Source: Acestrorhynchus altus (taxonomy: Eukaryota > Chordata > Actinopteri > Characiformes > Acestrorhynchidae). From it: a stretch of 64,000 bases of DNA. Positions 34,060 through 44,535 of this stretch are shown in pieces; position 1 is the first letter of the stretch; each line of letters starts with the position of its first letter. A program made the position numbers and the translations under genes. The stretch spans positions 32,573,888 to 32,637,887 of the forward strand of contig CM067507.1 in assembly GCA_034509495.1 (NCBI GenBank). Direction: 5' to 3'. The notes beneath the pieces are model-generated. The model was not told the DNA's origin. It saw only the letters and a list, made by a program, of their open reading frames with translations, and ran no database searches.

Positions 34060-34345
34060 TGGAAATTCCCATCAGTCCCATAGTCCATCTACTGATGCAG
34101 ACGTTGTTATCCATCCTCTATTCCTTCATCAGTGGTCAATTTCTGACCCACAGAGCTGCTCTTGGCTGGATATTTCTGGTATGATTCCTAGTTAATGAGT
34201 GACATGTGACATCTGGAAAAAAAAACACTGACATATAAAACCCCAACATGAATGAATGGTCCACCGCCCAAATAATATCCCTTCAACAGCAGTCATGTGG
34301 TCAGAAACAGAGCAGTGATAAATGCAGCAGAGGGAAGTGTTGAAT
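34060..34345. mobile_element. MITE (family B) second, more diverged copy
   Basis: Shares 'ccttcatcagtg', 'ggctggatatttctggt' and 'ccaaataatatccc'-type words with 33600-33790 in the same order. Both ends are missing. Confidence 0.55.
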
Positions 34346-34620
34346 TATGAAGCAATAGATCAGCTACAGTCTGTGGGAGGAAGGGCTTGGAGAACTAGCC
34401 ATCAGAGAAGGCATAATGATTACTGAGGTTTCAAAAATACGTTTATTTCTTTTAGTTCATTTTTCTTCAAAATCATGTCCCGTCTGCCTGCTTGTTGACT
34501 AAGGCTGTACCATGCTGGGCTAAGGTTGCAGCTGAACTCATGCTACAACTATGAGGTATATGTAGCACGGCGTAAATGATAGGTGTATGAAATCAGCTTG
34601 GAGGAGGCAGTCTTGAGCCT

Positions 34621-34845
34621 AAATCAGCCTACTTCAGGTAACAGGACCTCATTAATGTAACGCTGGGTTGTCAAAGTGCCTGTAATGAAGACCAAATGTA
34701 ATCTGGCATCAACTGAAATTGCACCCACACCATAACACCAGACCTTTGGGATGTGTGACGTGTAACACCAAATTGTCCTCCACACATGGATTTGTTGGTC
34801 GTCTCCAACAAGACAAAAGCAGGACTTATGGGGGGACCACAGACC
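34621..34845 (-). pseudogene. Tc1-like transposase fragment (family T2), minus strand
   Basis: The minus-strand frame 34624-34854 ends with 'CYGVGAISVDARLHLVFITG' then 'TLTTQRYINEVLLP', the central Tc1 transposase segment between the first and second catalytic Asp. The preceding residues 'HVWRTIWCYT' match the Trp block. It corresponds to the fragment at 19330-19540. It lies back to back with the + strand Tc1 copy (T1) starting near 34846, so its own N- and C-terminal ends are gone. Confidence 0.7.
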
Positions 34846-36094
34846 ACTTCTCACTTCCTGGCTGATGTTTTGGTCACTTTTGGCTCAGGTAGTGCAGCTT
34901 GTCCAGGATGGCACATCAATGCGATCTGTGGCAAGAAGGTTTGCTGTATCTGTCAGCGTAGTGTCCAGAGGCTGGAGGCGCTACCAGGAAACAGGCCAGT
35001 ACAGCAAGAGATGTACAGGAGGCCGTAGGAGGGCAACAACCCAGCAGCAGGACCGCTACCTCCACCTTTGTGCAAGTAGGAACAGGAGGAGCACTGCCAG
35101 AGCCCTGCAAAATGACCTCCAGCAGGCCACAAATGTGCATGTGTCTGCACAAATGGTTAGAAACTGACTCCATGAGGATGGTATGAGGGCCTGACGTCCA
35201 CAAATCAGGGTTGTGCTCACAGCCCAACACTGTGCAGGACGCTTGGTATTTGCCAGAGAACACCAGGATTGGCATATTTGCCACTGGCGCCCTGTGCTCT
35301 TCACAGATGAAAGCAGGTTCACACTGAGCACTGACAGACGTGACAGAGTCTGGAGATGCCATGGACAGCGATCTGCTGCCTGCAACATCCTTCAGCATGA
35401 CCGGTTTGGTGTGGAGTGGTATTTCTTTGGAGGGCAGCCCTCCATGTGCTAGCCAGAGGTAGCCTGACTGCCATTAGGTACCGAGATGAGATCTTCAGAC
35501 CTCTTGTGAGACCATATGCTGGTGCGGTTGACCCTGGGTTCTTCCTAATGCAGGACAGTGCTAGACCTCATGGGGGTGGAGTGTGTCAGCAGTTCCTGCA
35601 AGATGAAGGCATTGACGCTATGGACTGGCCCGCCCGTTCCCCAGACCTGAATCCGATTGAGCACATCTGGGACATCATGTCTCGCTCCATCCACCAACAT
35701 CACATTGCACCACAGACTGTCCAGGAGGTGGCTGATGCTTTAGTCCAGGTCTGGGAGGAGACCATCCGCCATCTCATCAGGAGCATTCCCAGGCATTGTA
35801 GGGAGGTTATACAGGCACGTGGAGGCCACACACAACACTGAGCCTCATTTTGACTTGTTTTAAGGACATTACATCAAAGTTGGATCAGCTGTAGTGTGTT
35901 TTTCCACTTTAATTTTGTGTGTGACTCCAAATCCAGGCCTCCATTGGTTAATAAATTTGATTTCCATTGATGGTTGTTGTGTGATTTTGTTTGTCAGCAC
36001 ATTCAGCTTTGTACAGAACAAAGTATTCAGTGGCAATATTTCATTCCTTCAGATTTAGGATGTGTTATTTGAGTGTATTTTTTTGAGCAGTGTA
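34846..36094 (+). mobile_element. Tc1-like DNA transposon T1, left end missing
   Basis: Contains the transposase remnant (34865-35841) and about 250 bases of 3' non-coding sequence ending 'atttttttgagcagtgta' (36076-36093), the typical right terminus of this teleost family. The complementary left terminus (beginning near CACTGCTCAAAA) is not found upstream. The first readable stretch jumps from leader-type sequence straight into the DNA-binding domain, which indicates an internal deletion near 34885. The unit could not transpose by itself, and without a left terminus it is not mobilisable in trans either. Confidence 0.85.
34865..35841 (+). pseudogene. Tc1-like DD34E transposase, broken
   Basis: A transposase cuts and pastes its own element at TA sites using a DDE active site. 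Here 34865-35167 holds the paired helix-turn-helix DNA-binding part ('QDGTSMRSVARRFAVSVSVV', an AT-hook-like 'GGRRRA'). It ends in TGA at 35165-35167, and the same frame has a second TGA at 35192-35194. It resumes at 35213 with 'HWRPVLFTDESRF' (catalytic Asp codon 35306-35308). The frame is lost between about 35409 and 35436: the block matching 'VWSGISLEG' is in a third frame. It is then readable from 35434 to 35841 with 'FLMQDSARPH' (second Asp, codon 35554-35556) and 'DWPARSPDLNPIEHIWD' (Glu 35 residues later), so the DD34E triad is intact. Two nonsense codons and at least two frame changes make it inactive. Tandem 'QDSARPH' in place of the usual Asn is a further change (from memory of the family). 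Confidence 0.9.
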
Positions 36095-36395
36095 TATGTA
36101 TATATGCCCATACCTGTAAACATTGTTATGAAGGCCAAAAAACAGTGGGTTTTTCATATGAAGCTGTTAGTGTACATTCATATGGACTTGCTTCTGTAAG
36201 AAGAGGAATTTCAGGTGAGCTGAGCCGTTTTGAGCTGGAGCTGAGAGGTGGAAAAATAGAGCTGTGGTCAGTGGTTTTTCTGTGTGTTTCTTCGCGGTAC
36301 TACAGCATTACACACTATTTTAAGACAAACCCTGAATCTGCTCGGCAAGAATCACTCTTCAATAATGCATTAGCTACCTAAAACCCCAGGCCTCC

Positions 36396-36404
<9 letters not shown>
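36095..36404. other. Unique spacer
   Basis: Nothing recognised apart from a short TATATG stretch at the element junction. Confidence 0.45.
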
Positions 36405-36462
<58 letters not shown>

Positions 36463-36581
36463 GTGGGGTTATGTATGTTGCAGACTGAGCAGATGAGAGC
36501 CGTATTGATCCATGCGCTGGAACACAGTTAGTCATCTGCACACTGGTGGGAGGGGCTGTGTTAGTCACTTAGGGAAACACT

Positions 36582-36669
<88 letters not shown>
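36405..36669. repeat. (TC)28 and (AC)43 microsatellites flanking a short unique core
   Basis: TC array at 36405-36460; 120 bases of unique sequence; AC array at 36584-36669, the longest AC array in the window. Confidence 0.97.
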
Positions 36670-36670
<1 letters not shown>

Positions 36671-37005
36671 GCAGAGAGGGGGGTGGGAGGCACACACATA
36701 ATTTAAGGCTTTGTGTAGAACACAAACCCAGCTAAACAAATATTTTCTTTTGAGCCATGACTCAAATACAAAAACAAAACAGAGAGAAAAGCCTCACTGA
36801 CAGATACATCTGAGCCAAAACAAAAACCCGATTGGACAGTTTTCTCCTGGACACTTCAACATCTTAATCTTTTAGTTTTGAGGTGCAATAAGTGTGTTTG
36901 CCTCAGCTGCTTGCAGAGTTTTAATGCAACAAGCATGCTCAGTATACAGACTTTAATGACCTCATGGGCAGATATACTCTGCGTCTGTTCACAGAGCTTT
37001 ACTTT
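36670..37005. other. Spacer
   Basis: No feature recognised. Confidence 0.45.
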
Positions 37006-37006
37006 T

Positions 37007-37600
37007 TACACGTTATGTTATATTACAGTCTTATTCCAAAATGGATTAAATTCATTTCCCCCTCAAAATTCTACACACACCCCACAATGACAAAATCAGA
37101 AACGCTTGTTTAAAATCTCTGCAAATTTGTTACAAATAAAACACAAATATATTATATGTTTTCACAGCCTTTGCTTTAATACTTTGTTGAAGCGTCTTTG
37201 GCAGCAATTTCAACCTCACTTATTGAGTTTGATGCTACAAGCTGGGAACCTGTTTTTGGGAAATGTTTCTCATTCTTCTTTGCAGAACCACTCAAGCTCA
37301 ATCAGTTGGACGGGAAGTGTCAGTGCAAAGCCATTGCTAGATATCTCCAGAGATGTTCAATCAGGTTCAAGTCTGGACTCTGGCTGGGCCACTCAATGAC
37401 ATTCACAGAGTTGTCCTGAAGTCCTTCCTTTGTTATCTTAGAAATGGTATTGGCTAAGTGATTAGCAGTGCCTGGCTTCCTCCACACATGAATTTTGGCA
37501 TTTAATCCAAAAAGTAAAATCTTTTTGTTTCTCGTGGTCTTTTGGCAAACTTCAGACAGCCTGTCATGTGCCTTTTACTGAGAAGTGAGAAGTGGCTGTC
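37007..37600 (-). pseudogene. Internally deleted Tc1-like element T4, copy 1
   Basis: The transposase reads on the minus strand. 37300-37440 encodes 'LQDNSVNVIEWPSQSPDLNL' then 'IEHLWRYLAMALH', the catalytic D-to-E block, followed by a stop. Moving away from it, the + strand shows the 3' end of the element ('tattacagtcttattccaaa', 37022-37041) on the left and scraps of the upstream coding region on the right ('ccacacatgaattttggca', 'gtcatgtgccttttactga'). Most of the N-terminal and central coding sequence is deleted. A second copy is at 47265-47912. Confidence 0.8.
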
Positions 37601-37735
37601 CACGTTAAAATTGCCTTTTTTCACCACTGAAAACACATCTTGTCAAATCCACTCTTTTAAGTGGATAAATATGAAATTTTGTAGTGTGGTTAATGAAAAT
37701 GAACACATGATGACAGGCAGGGTAGCCATGAAAAA
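37601..37735. repeat. Interspersed repeat R2, copy 1
   Basis: 'gaaaacacatcttgtcaaat', 'cttttaagtggataaat' and 'ggttaatgaaaatgaacaca' align with 39490-39605. Of unknown class, non-coding. Confidence 0.55.
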
Positions 37736-39460
37736 ACTACTGTTACCATAGATATATGCCTGCACTACATTTCCCACAATACCATGCAACTCTACTTGCT
37801 GATAGCTTACAGCTGGTAAACTTCAGTTCCATTATGTTCATCAGTCTTCATTAAAAAGCAACAACAGATGAAGAGCCGTAGTGCATTCTGTGTATATGTG
37901 GAGAACTGTGTATGAGTCTTCTCATTTAGACCCACTATTCTTCACTTACAGCATGACAGCATGTAGATGCAGAGCAATCAAAACAAATCAAGTTTATTGT
38001 TACATCACAGTACACCGGGTGAGTGAAAGACTCGGATGAAAGTCCCTCGCAGTAGTAAAACAGAATAGAATTCAATGGAGCCGTAGTGTGAGAAGGTAGA
38101 GGGAGTCTTTGCAGGGTGCAGTGGGAAAAAAGATGTCTATATATAGGGTATATATAGGGTTCCATGTTTCTTAACCCCTGTAACAGCAACACACACACAC
38201 ACACACACACCCCTTACGCCCGCACTCACACCAGCCCATCCCTAACAAGCCTCCTTAATGACCTACACACAATGCAACGCGGTCCAAAGCAGATGGCAAA
38301 TTAGCAGCAATTGTTCAGAAACAATGCAGCTCAGCAGAAGAGGGGGGGCAGACTCTGCTGTCTTTGGACACTGACTGTTTCCCTTGGTGGTCAGTTGCTG
38401 AACGGCTTCAACATAATGAGTAGTTGCTAATAAACATTTCAGACTCTAGGGCCTCAGTCCTTTGACACATCCAGTGTCTGCTAAGACAATTCTCTTGAGA
38501 ATTTTTATCTCATGGTTTCGGAAGAACGCACTGTGAAGACATTCTGATGTTGCTTCTGTATTTTTAGAAGGACCAGAGATGTATGTAGCTAGTTATGCAT
38601 ATGCAGGATGGTGTTATAAATTGGTATAATTGAAAGTCAAGGACTGAATTGAGATTAAGGAAGGCTGGGGAACCCTGTGTCTTCCATAGGTCCCACAAAT
38701 GTGAGCAATATTGTTTAGCATATGAGTCATTAAAGGGACCAAAGAATGAATTTACTTTATTTTAAGTTGTTCTTTGAAGAATGTGACATTGATTGGAGCA
38801 ATAAAGATCAGATATCATTTAAAAAAGCCCATTTACAGCCCTGTAATTTTGCTTCAGAATGAGAGAAACTGATTTTTGCTTTTGATAGGCGGCTCATGAA
38901 AACTTATTATAGCACAACACTATAACAAAAACTATTACAGAGTTTTACTGGATAGTGTTTCTGTCCTCTTGTTGGACCCTCTCAGCATGATGAAGAAATT
39001 GTAGCTCATCTTTCCTCTGAGTTTAACTTACTTGATCCTTCCTAGTAAAAAAATAATGTTTCCATTCTTTCTGATGAGTGTTTCGCTCCAGTTTGCTTCA
39101 GCTGAGGTAGTCCAGTTTGTTGTCTGTGTAGTTTGTTGAGGACATCGGAAAGAAGACTAACATTAACGTTAAGCCTAGTGCAGATCCCTGCTGGCCTCTG
39201 TGGCTTTTGTTTCATAGCATGTCGGATTTGAGCTCCTCTTCTGAGTATGCTAGCCGAGGAAAAGCCATGATCACGAGGCCTGGCTCTCACAGCACTGAGT
39301 ATCACCATAACTAACTGGAGTCTGGAGGTGACGAGCTGCTCTCCAGTATCAACAACACCATATTCTCCTGAAGTCACCATCATATTTTAACTATTTGACT
39401 ATGGCTGCATTCACGATTAATAGCACGATTAAATTGGAAAATGCATGTTTTTATATGTTT
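37736..39460. other. Gene-free sequence
   Basis: A short AC array lies at 38190-38211. The 113-codon minus frame at 39042-39383 is unassigned; parts of it vaguely recall LINE ORF sequence, but I cannot support it. Nothing else recognised. Confidence 0.4.
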
Positions 39461-39469
39461 TGGGAATTT

Positions 39470-39610
39470 TTCCACATTGAAATGTTATTTTCCGCCAAAA
39501 ACACATGATTTCAAATCCACTTAAGTGGATAAATCTGAAAATGCCCCTTTGCTGTTATAGGGTGGATAATGAAAATGCAGTGATGACTGGATATTGAAAT
39601 CATTATAAGA
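39470..39610. repeat. Interspersed repeat R2, copy 2
   Basis: Same order of words as 37601-37735: 'aaaaacacatgatttcaaat', 'acttaagtggataaatctga', 'gtggataatgaaaatgcag'. Direct orientation. Confidence 0.55.
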
Positions 39611-40870
39611 ATGTCATGTACCTTCCACAGTTATAATATGGCAGAACCAGTAGTCACACTGTTTACTGCAGTAGGTGTTTTCAGTCCAGGTTTAGCTGCT
39701 TTGTATAATATACAGGCTGATTTTTGTGTGAAATGGACTGTTATAAACAACAGGCAGATTCAACCTTTTCCATCATTTTTTTTTATGTTAGTGTAGACAG
39801 GGACCATTTGATAAACACTAGTGTAGCCAAAAATCCAAACTGCATTTTCTAATTCACCTGTGTTAAGTGGGATTAGTTCAACGCGAGGATGTGGGGTAAA
39901 GTCAGAGGATTAGAATCCTGTCTGAATGCACCGTCAGCCATTTTTCCTGAATGTGCATTCCTGTGTCAGAAATTTCAGACTATTCTACCTCCTGTTAAAC
40001 GAGCTGTAAAAAAGCCCCTCAGATTACATTAGTCTTGTACAAATCAACATGAGGGTAAAAATTCCTTCATTATTACATGAATACATTGACTAGTTCGAGT
40101 CTATGGTAAATGTTCATATCTACTGCAAATGCAGGCAAAATTGTGGACGAAACGGCCTCGAGCTTCCATAGGTTGTGTGTGTGAAGGTGCATACAGGCTA
40201 GTTTGTGTAGTGTAGAGTGTAGTGTAATTATTTTCAAACTATATTCTCATCAGCACTAAAGGGATATACGATTGGTTATTGTCCTATAACACTTTATAAG
40301 TGGTTAAGTACTCACCTATTATTTTTATGGGGGAGGTGGCAGTGGAAATTAAGCAGTCACTCCCATCCCAGTCATCTTATCCAGTGCCAGGTGATCAAAT
40401 TTCACAGACGCCCTGTAATAAAATTAATTTTCTCCACCTCCCCAGGAAAAACTAATCCCATTCAAAAAGGGCTTTAGTTTAGACATAGCCTCAGGATTTC
40501 ACTACGGGGCTGGGCTCATGCAATTTTTGAGGGTGTAAATATAACAAGACTTTTATCCCATTTTCAGTTTGGTTTTGATGGACTTTCTTTTAAATTAGGA
40601 ACAACATTTGACATATTAGGTCCTTTAGGATGTGGTGGCTACACAGTTTCACACACCAATCATCACGGTGAACATAACAAGCCTGCATCCGTGGACATCT
40701 TTTTTCAATCTGACCTGCAGAAGACCCCGTAACATACAGGCCTTAATGAACTTTTATACCTAATATCTGTCATATCTTCCAGTTTACTTATTGATTATCA
40801 GCAGAGCGTTGGCCATTGGGATAAATTGTCCTTTAGACTGAAAGCCAACTTTGATGGAGAACTCTGAGGA
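39611..40870. other. Gene-free AT-rich sequence
   Basis: No coding domain; no repeat family recognised. Confidence 0.45.
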
Positions 40871-41460
40871 GAACATTTGCTCCTACAATTAAATTATTAT
40901 GCAATCTTGATTTATGTCTAGGATTTAGTTCCCAAGTTCCTGTGCTGGCCTGGGGAATATTGCATTAGAGTTGGGTAAGTGCCTTGTCGCATGAGCCAGA
41001 TTGTAAATATAAGAAATGAAGAACCGGTTTGCTTGGCCACGCTCGGAGCACAGTGCCGGCCAATGGTAGCGGACCCTGATGAGGTAGTCCATTTGTGCTT
41101 AAATTTAGCGCTAACAGGATCTATCAGACCACATAATGGCAGCCTGCACAGCCATAACAAACCATGACTTATTTTAGTCTCCTCTCTGAGAAGGCTTGGG
41201 AATGCACATCTGATTTTGAGCCACCACTTTTTTTCAGCAGGCCCGCAATTTATTACTATTAAAACATAAATCAAAAATAATATATAATGGTAAGAATAAC
41301 AACGGTAAAGAGTTGCTCTTTTGCAATCTTATAGCTCACTTTTCCAGAGCATACAATTAGATTTTATTTAGTTTGGCCCTGCTTTTAGCACGGCAAGCAT
41401 GTTATGAATTAAAAATATTAACGGGATTTCATTTGGCTTTGGAGAGGAGAGAGGAATTTC
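40871..41460. promoter_or_regulatory. Candidate conserved non-coding block
   Basis: A repeat-free AT/GC mosaic: 'aaattattatgcaatc', 'ggccaatggtagcggaccct', 'aatttagcgctaacaggatc' and 'ttgcaatcttatagctcact'. CCAAT-, octamer- and homeodomain-like words are dense. The minus frame of 118 codons (40918-41274) has no domain. Confidence 0.3.
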
Positions 41461-42631
41461 AGCAAGGCATGGTCATGATCGCAGGGTGATCCTGGAAAAA
41501 GAGACCAAGCACATGGGCAGAGCCACGGAAAACCCTGAAAACCCTACAGGTTTGTCTTAATATGTTAACCACTGTTCCATTTCTGGGTTGGTGCAGTACA
41601 GTAGGTCTGGTCAGTGCAAGCCTGTAGAGATGGACCACACAGCCAGGTTGTAGAAAAGAGGTGCTGGGCCCAGGCCTACTGGCTCTGAGTCGAGTCCAGT
41701 GCAAACATCAGCTCGGCTAGAAGGCCAACAGAAACCACTGCGCACTTACAGTGCTATTACAGCTAATCATCTCACCATTTATTTTACGAATGGTACATTT
41801 CCCCACGCCTGACCTACTGCAAATGTAAGAAGGTGTTCATGCAGTTGTTCGAAATGTTTCCATTGTTTTAGTAACGTAACAACAGCAACAAGATCAGCAT
41901 AACGGTAAGAGCTGAGAGCAAATTCACTGACAGATCAGCATGTTGTTTTTCCTACGTTTTTGCAGGCCATACATTCCATAACATGACCTGCAATGCTTTC
42001 TGCAGAATGGGCCTCAATGGGCGTCTGGAGGAATTGACTTGACAGTGGTGAATCAGACACCAGGCTCAAATGAACTGCCCAGGTTTAGTGAAAGCCTCCA
42101 GCTAATTCCTTCCTGACAGATGCTTTATTCCGAGTCATGTCGTCTGAGGCCTTTTGGGGGGAAAGACACGTGCTTCATTCTCTTGAACAAATGCTGGAAA
42201 AAGAATCAACAAAAAAATGATATGAACAAAAGAAGAAGTGAAAAAAATCACACATAATGTATTCTTTCATTAGCAGTTTATGTTAAAATGGCTCTTTGTC
42301 TCTGGGATCAGCAGGCAGTAATGAGAGGGAGTGAGTGACAGCGTTGCTGTAGGGTAACAGTATCACGGTAGCCTACACCTGTTTGGGACGGCACACCATT
42401 TCAAAGTGCATTTGAACTCTTTGGAATAAAGTGTTTTCTTCCTCTCCTCTGTCATCAAATATCAGTGATTTACAGGTCATGGCTGCATATCATGTAAAAC
42501 TTCATAAGAGTAAAGTGGGAGGGGAGGAGACAGTATATGAACGAGATCCACAGAGAACGCTGTGCCTTTAGGGCTCAGAACAGTAATCTGTCCCAACACG
42601 TCAGTTTAACACAGGTACAAAACTCCCAAAA

Positions 42632-42632
<1 letters not shown>
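41461..42632. other. Gene-free sequence
   Basis: 41860-42130 is repeat-poor and moderately GC-balanced; no gene or repeat family seen. Confidence 0.4.
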
Positions 42633-42842
<210 letters not shown>

Positions 42843-42926
42843 GGAGAACCTTTAATGGATGTCAGTGTAAATCGTGATAATGGGTTGACTCTGCACCCCT
42901 GATGTATATGAATCAGTGGCCTACAT

Positions 42927-43119
42927 TAGTGTTTCTCAACCCTGGTCCTGGAGGCATCCCTGTCCTGCATATTTTAGTGCTTTCCTTGCTCCAAACACAC
43001 CTGATTCAACTAATCAGCTTATTATCAAGCCCTTGAGTTGCAGAGGGTGTGATAAATCAAGAAATCCACTAAAATCTGCAGGGCAGGGATGCCTCCAGGA
43101 CCAGGGTTGAGAAACACTG
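42927..43119. mobile_element. Complete hAT-type MITE with 8-bp target duplication
   Basis: 193 bases with long terminal inverted repeats. The left end AGTGTTTCTCAACCCTGGTC (42928 on) pairs with the right end GACCAGGGTTGAGAAACACT, and pairing continues through 'ctggaggcatccctg' / 'cagggatgcctccag'. It is flanked by GCCTACAT (42919-42926) and GCTTACAT (43120-43127), an 8-bp duplication with one mismatch, as expected for hAT transposases. No coding capacity. Fragments of the same family lie at 13558-13667 and 23699-23814. Confidence 0.88.
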
Positions 43120-43420
43120 GCTTACATCCTCTTTCAGAAAACAACTTTCACTGCACGGTAAATAGTGAGATGAGATGACTTTGCTGAATAATTACACTGG
43201 CATGACATTGGCTGGCACTGATATTAGTATTATCTGTCCTCGTAATAACCTGCCCCGCCCACTTTTGAAGCCCAGCTGCCCCCCTGTGTAGCATCACATG
43301 GAGCAACACGACCTCAGGCAGATCAAGTGTGAGGCAGCGAAAATGCAGGCTAATTACAGACAGACAGTAATTCAGAGCTACTGTCTGTCTACTGCTTCAA
43401 CCGCAGCTCATCATCGGTGA

Positions 43421-43421
<1 letters not shown>
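43120..43421. other. Unique spacer
   Basis: Repeat-poor sequence with no gene. Confidence 0.45.

Positions 43422-43500
<79 letters not shown>
43422..43500. repeat. (TG)39 microsatellite
   Basis: Uninterrupted TG array of 79 bases. Confidence 0.97.
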
Positions 43501-43503
<3 letters not shown>

Positions 43504-43586
43504 TAGTCTCTCTGATCTGTGGTGCACTTTACCCACTATGTTAATGATAATGCAAGTCAGTATGTCTTCTTTCTCTCTTGCCTATA

Positions 43587-43960
43587 CACTATATGGACAA
43601 AAGTATTGGGACACCTGCTCATACATTGTTTCTTTCGAAATCAAGGGGTCTCTACTTACCAGGAAAGACTTTCTACCAGATTTTGGAACATTGCTATAAG
43701 GATTTGTTTGCACTCAAAATCCTGAAAGTACTGGATGGATCACTTCAAAGAACACAGTGCTGCTTCAGTGCTCCCACTGCTCAGTGCTGGGGGTCTTTAT
43801 ACTCCTCAAGCCCATGCCTGACATTAGGCATTGTGCCAAAAGATTTATGTATATCTGCTCCAAAGAGTCTGATATTATTGGCAGTGGTCACCTGTGTCAG
43901 CAATGGGTGACCGAATGCATTTATTAGAAGGGACATCCACAAATATTTGGACATATAGTT
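43587..43960. mobile_element. Tc1-type MITE (family A), full-length copy
   Basis: The left end CACTATATGGACAAAAG pairs imperfectly with the right end, read inverted as AACTATATGTCCAAATA, and a TA dinucleotide flanks each side (43585-43586 and 43961-43962), as expected for Tc1/mariner insertion. About 374 bases, no coding frame. Parts of the family appear derived from Tc1 transposase sequence (see 58240-58790). This is the reference copy for family A in the window. Confidence 0.85.
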
Positions 43961-44083
43961 TATGTGTGTAAACGTATATATGCTTGTCTCGGCACAGGCC
44001 TTCCTTCTGGCAATGAATGAATTATGTCTTGCATTTATCAGGAAGTTGCTTTGACAGGAGGCAGGTCATGAATACACTCAGTG

Positions 44084-44084
<1 letters not shown>

Positions 44085-44147
<63 letters not shown>
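44085..44147. repeat. (AC)31 microsatellite
   Basis: Uninterrupted AC array. Confidence 0.97.
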
Positions 44148-44148
<1 letters not shown>

Positions 44149-44189
44149 GGCTGATTGCCTTACCAACAGGTGACGCCTGCCCCAGGTTG

Positions 44190-44387
44190 TTTCTACAGAG
44201 GCAGTTGCTCTGGTGTTCCCTGGTATTGTACAGGCCATTGCTGGGAAGTCACTCTGGTGTTCTAGATATTATACAGGGTATTGTAAGGCAGATGCTCTGG
44301 TGTTCCAGATGGTTGCAATTGTGGTGGCTTCTGTGTGGTTACTAGATTATTGCTCACTGTTGCAGGTGGTTGTTAGACAGTCAGTAA
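44190..44387. repeat. Degenerate minisatellite (GTTGCTCTGGTGTTCC type), part 1
   Basis: Irregular tandem phrases 'gttgctctggtgttccctgg', 'tcactctggtgttctagat' and 'gatgctctggtgttccagat' spaced 45-50 bases apart. The same type continues at 45660-46510. Confidence 0.7.
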
Positions 44388-44535
44388 GGCAGGGGTGGAC
44401 CTCAGTTCCCTGCTCTAACAGAGGGACTTTACCTGGCAATTAGCAGGTGAGTTTAATCAGGTGTGTTTGAGCAGAAAAAGCACAAAAATGTGCAGGAATC
44501 CAGCCCTCCAGCACAAGAATTCTCCACCCCTGCTC
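44388..44535. mobile_element. hAT-like MITE (family C), copy 1
   Basis: Termini 'aggcaggggtgga' and 'tccacccctgct' are inverted copies. The interior 'ttaatcaggtgtgtttgagc' and 'ggaatccagccctccag' is typical of small palindromic fish elements. An almost identical copy, including flanks, is at 45938-46083. Confidence 0.65.

Noticed and set aside
34916..35398. 160-codon minus-strand frame over the Tc1 transposase
   Set aside because: It is antisense of the transposase coding region, which explains its openness.
39042..39383. Possible LINE ORF fragment (113 codons, minus)
   Set aside because: Only loose resemblance ('YSEEEL'-type words in another frame); not enough ordered similarity to name a family.
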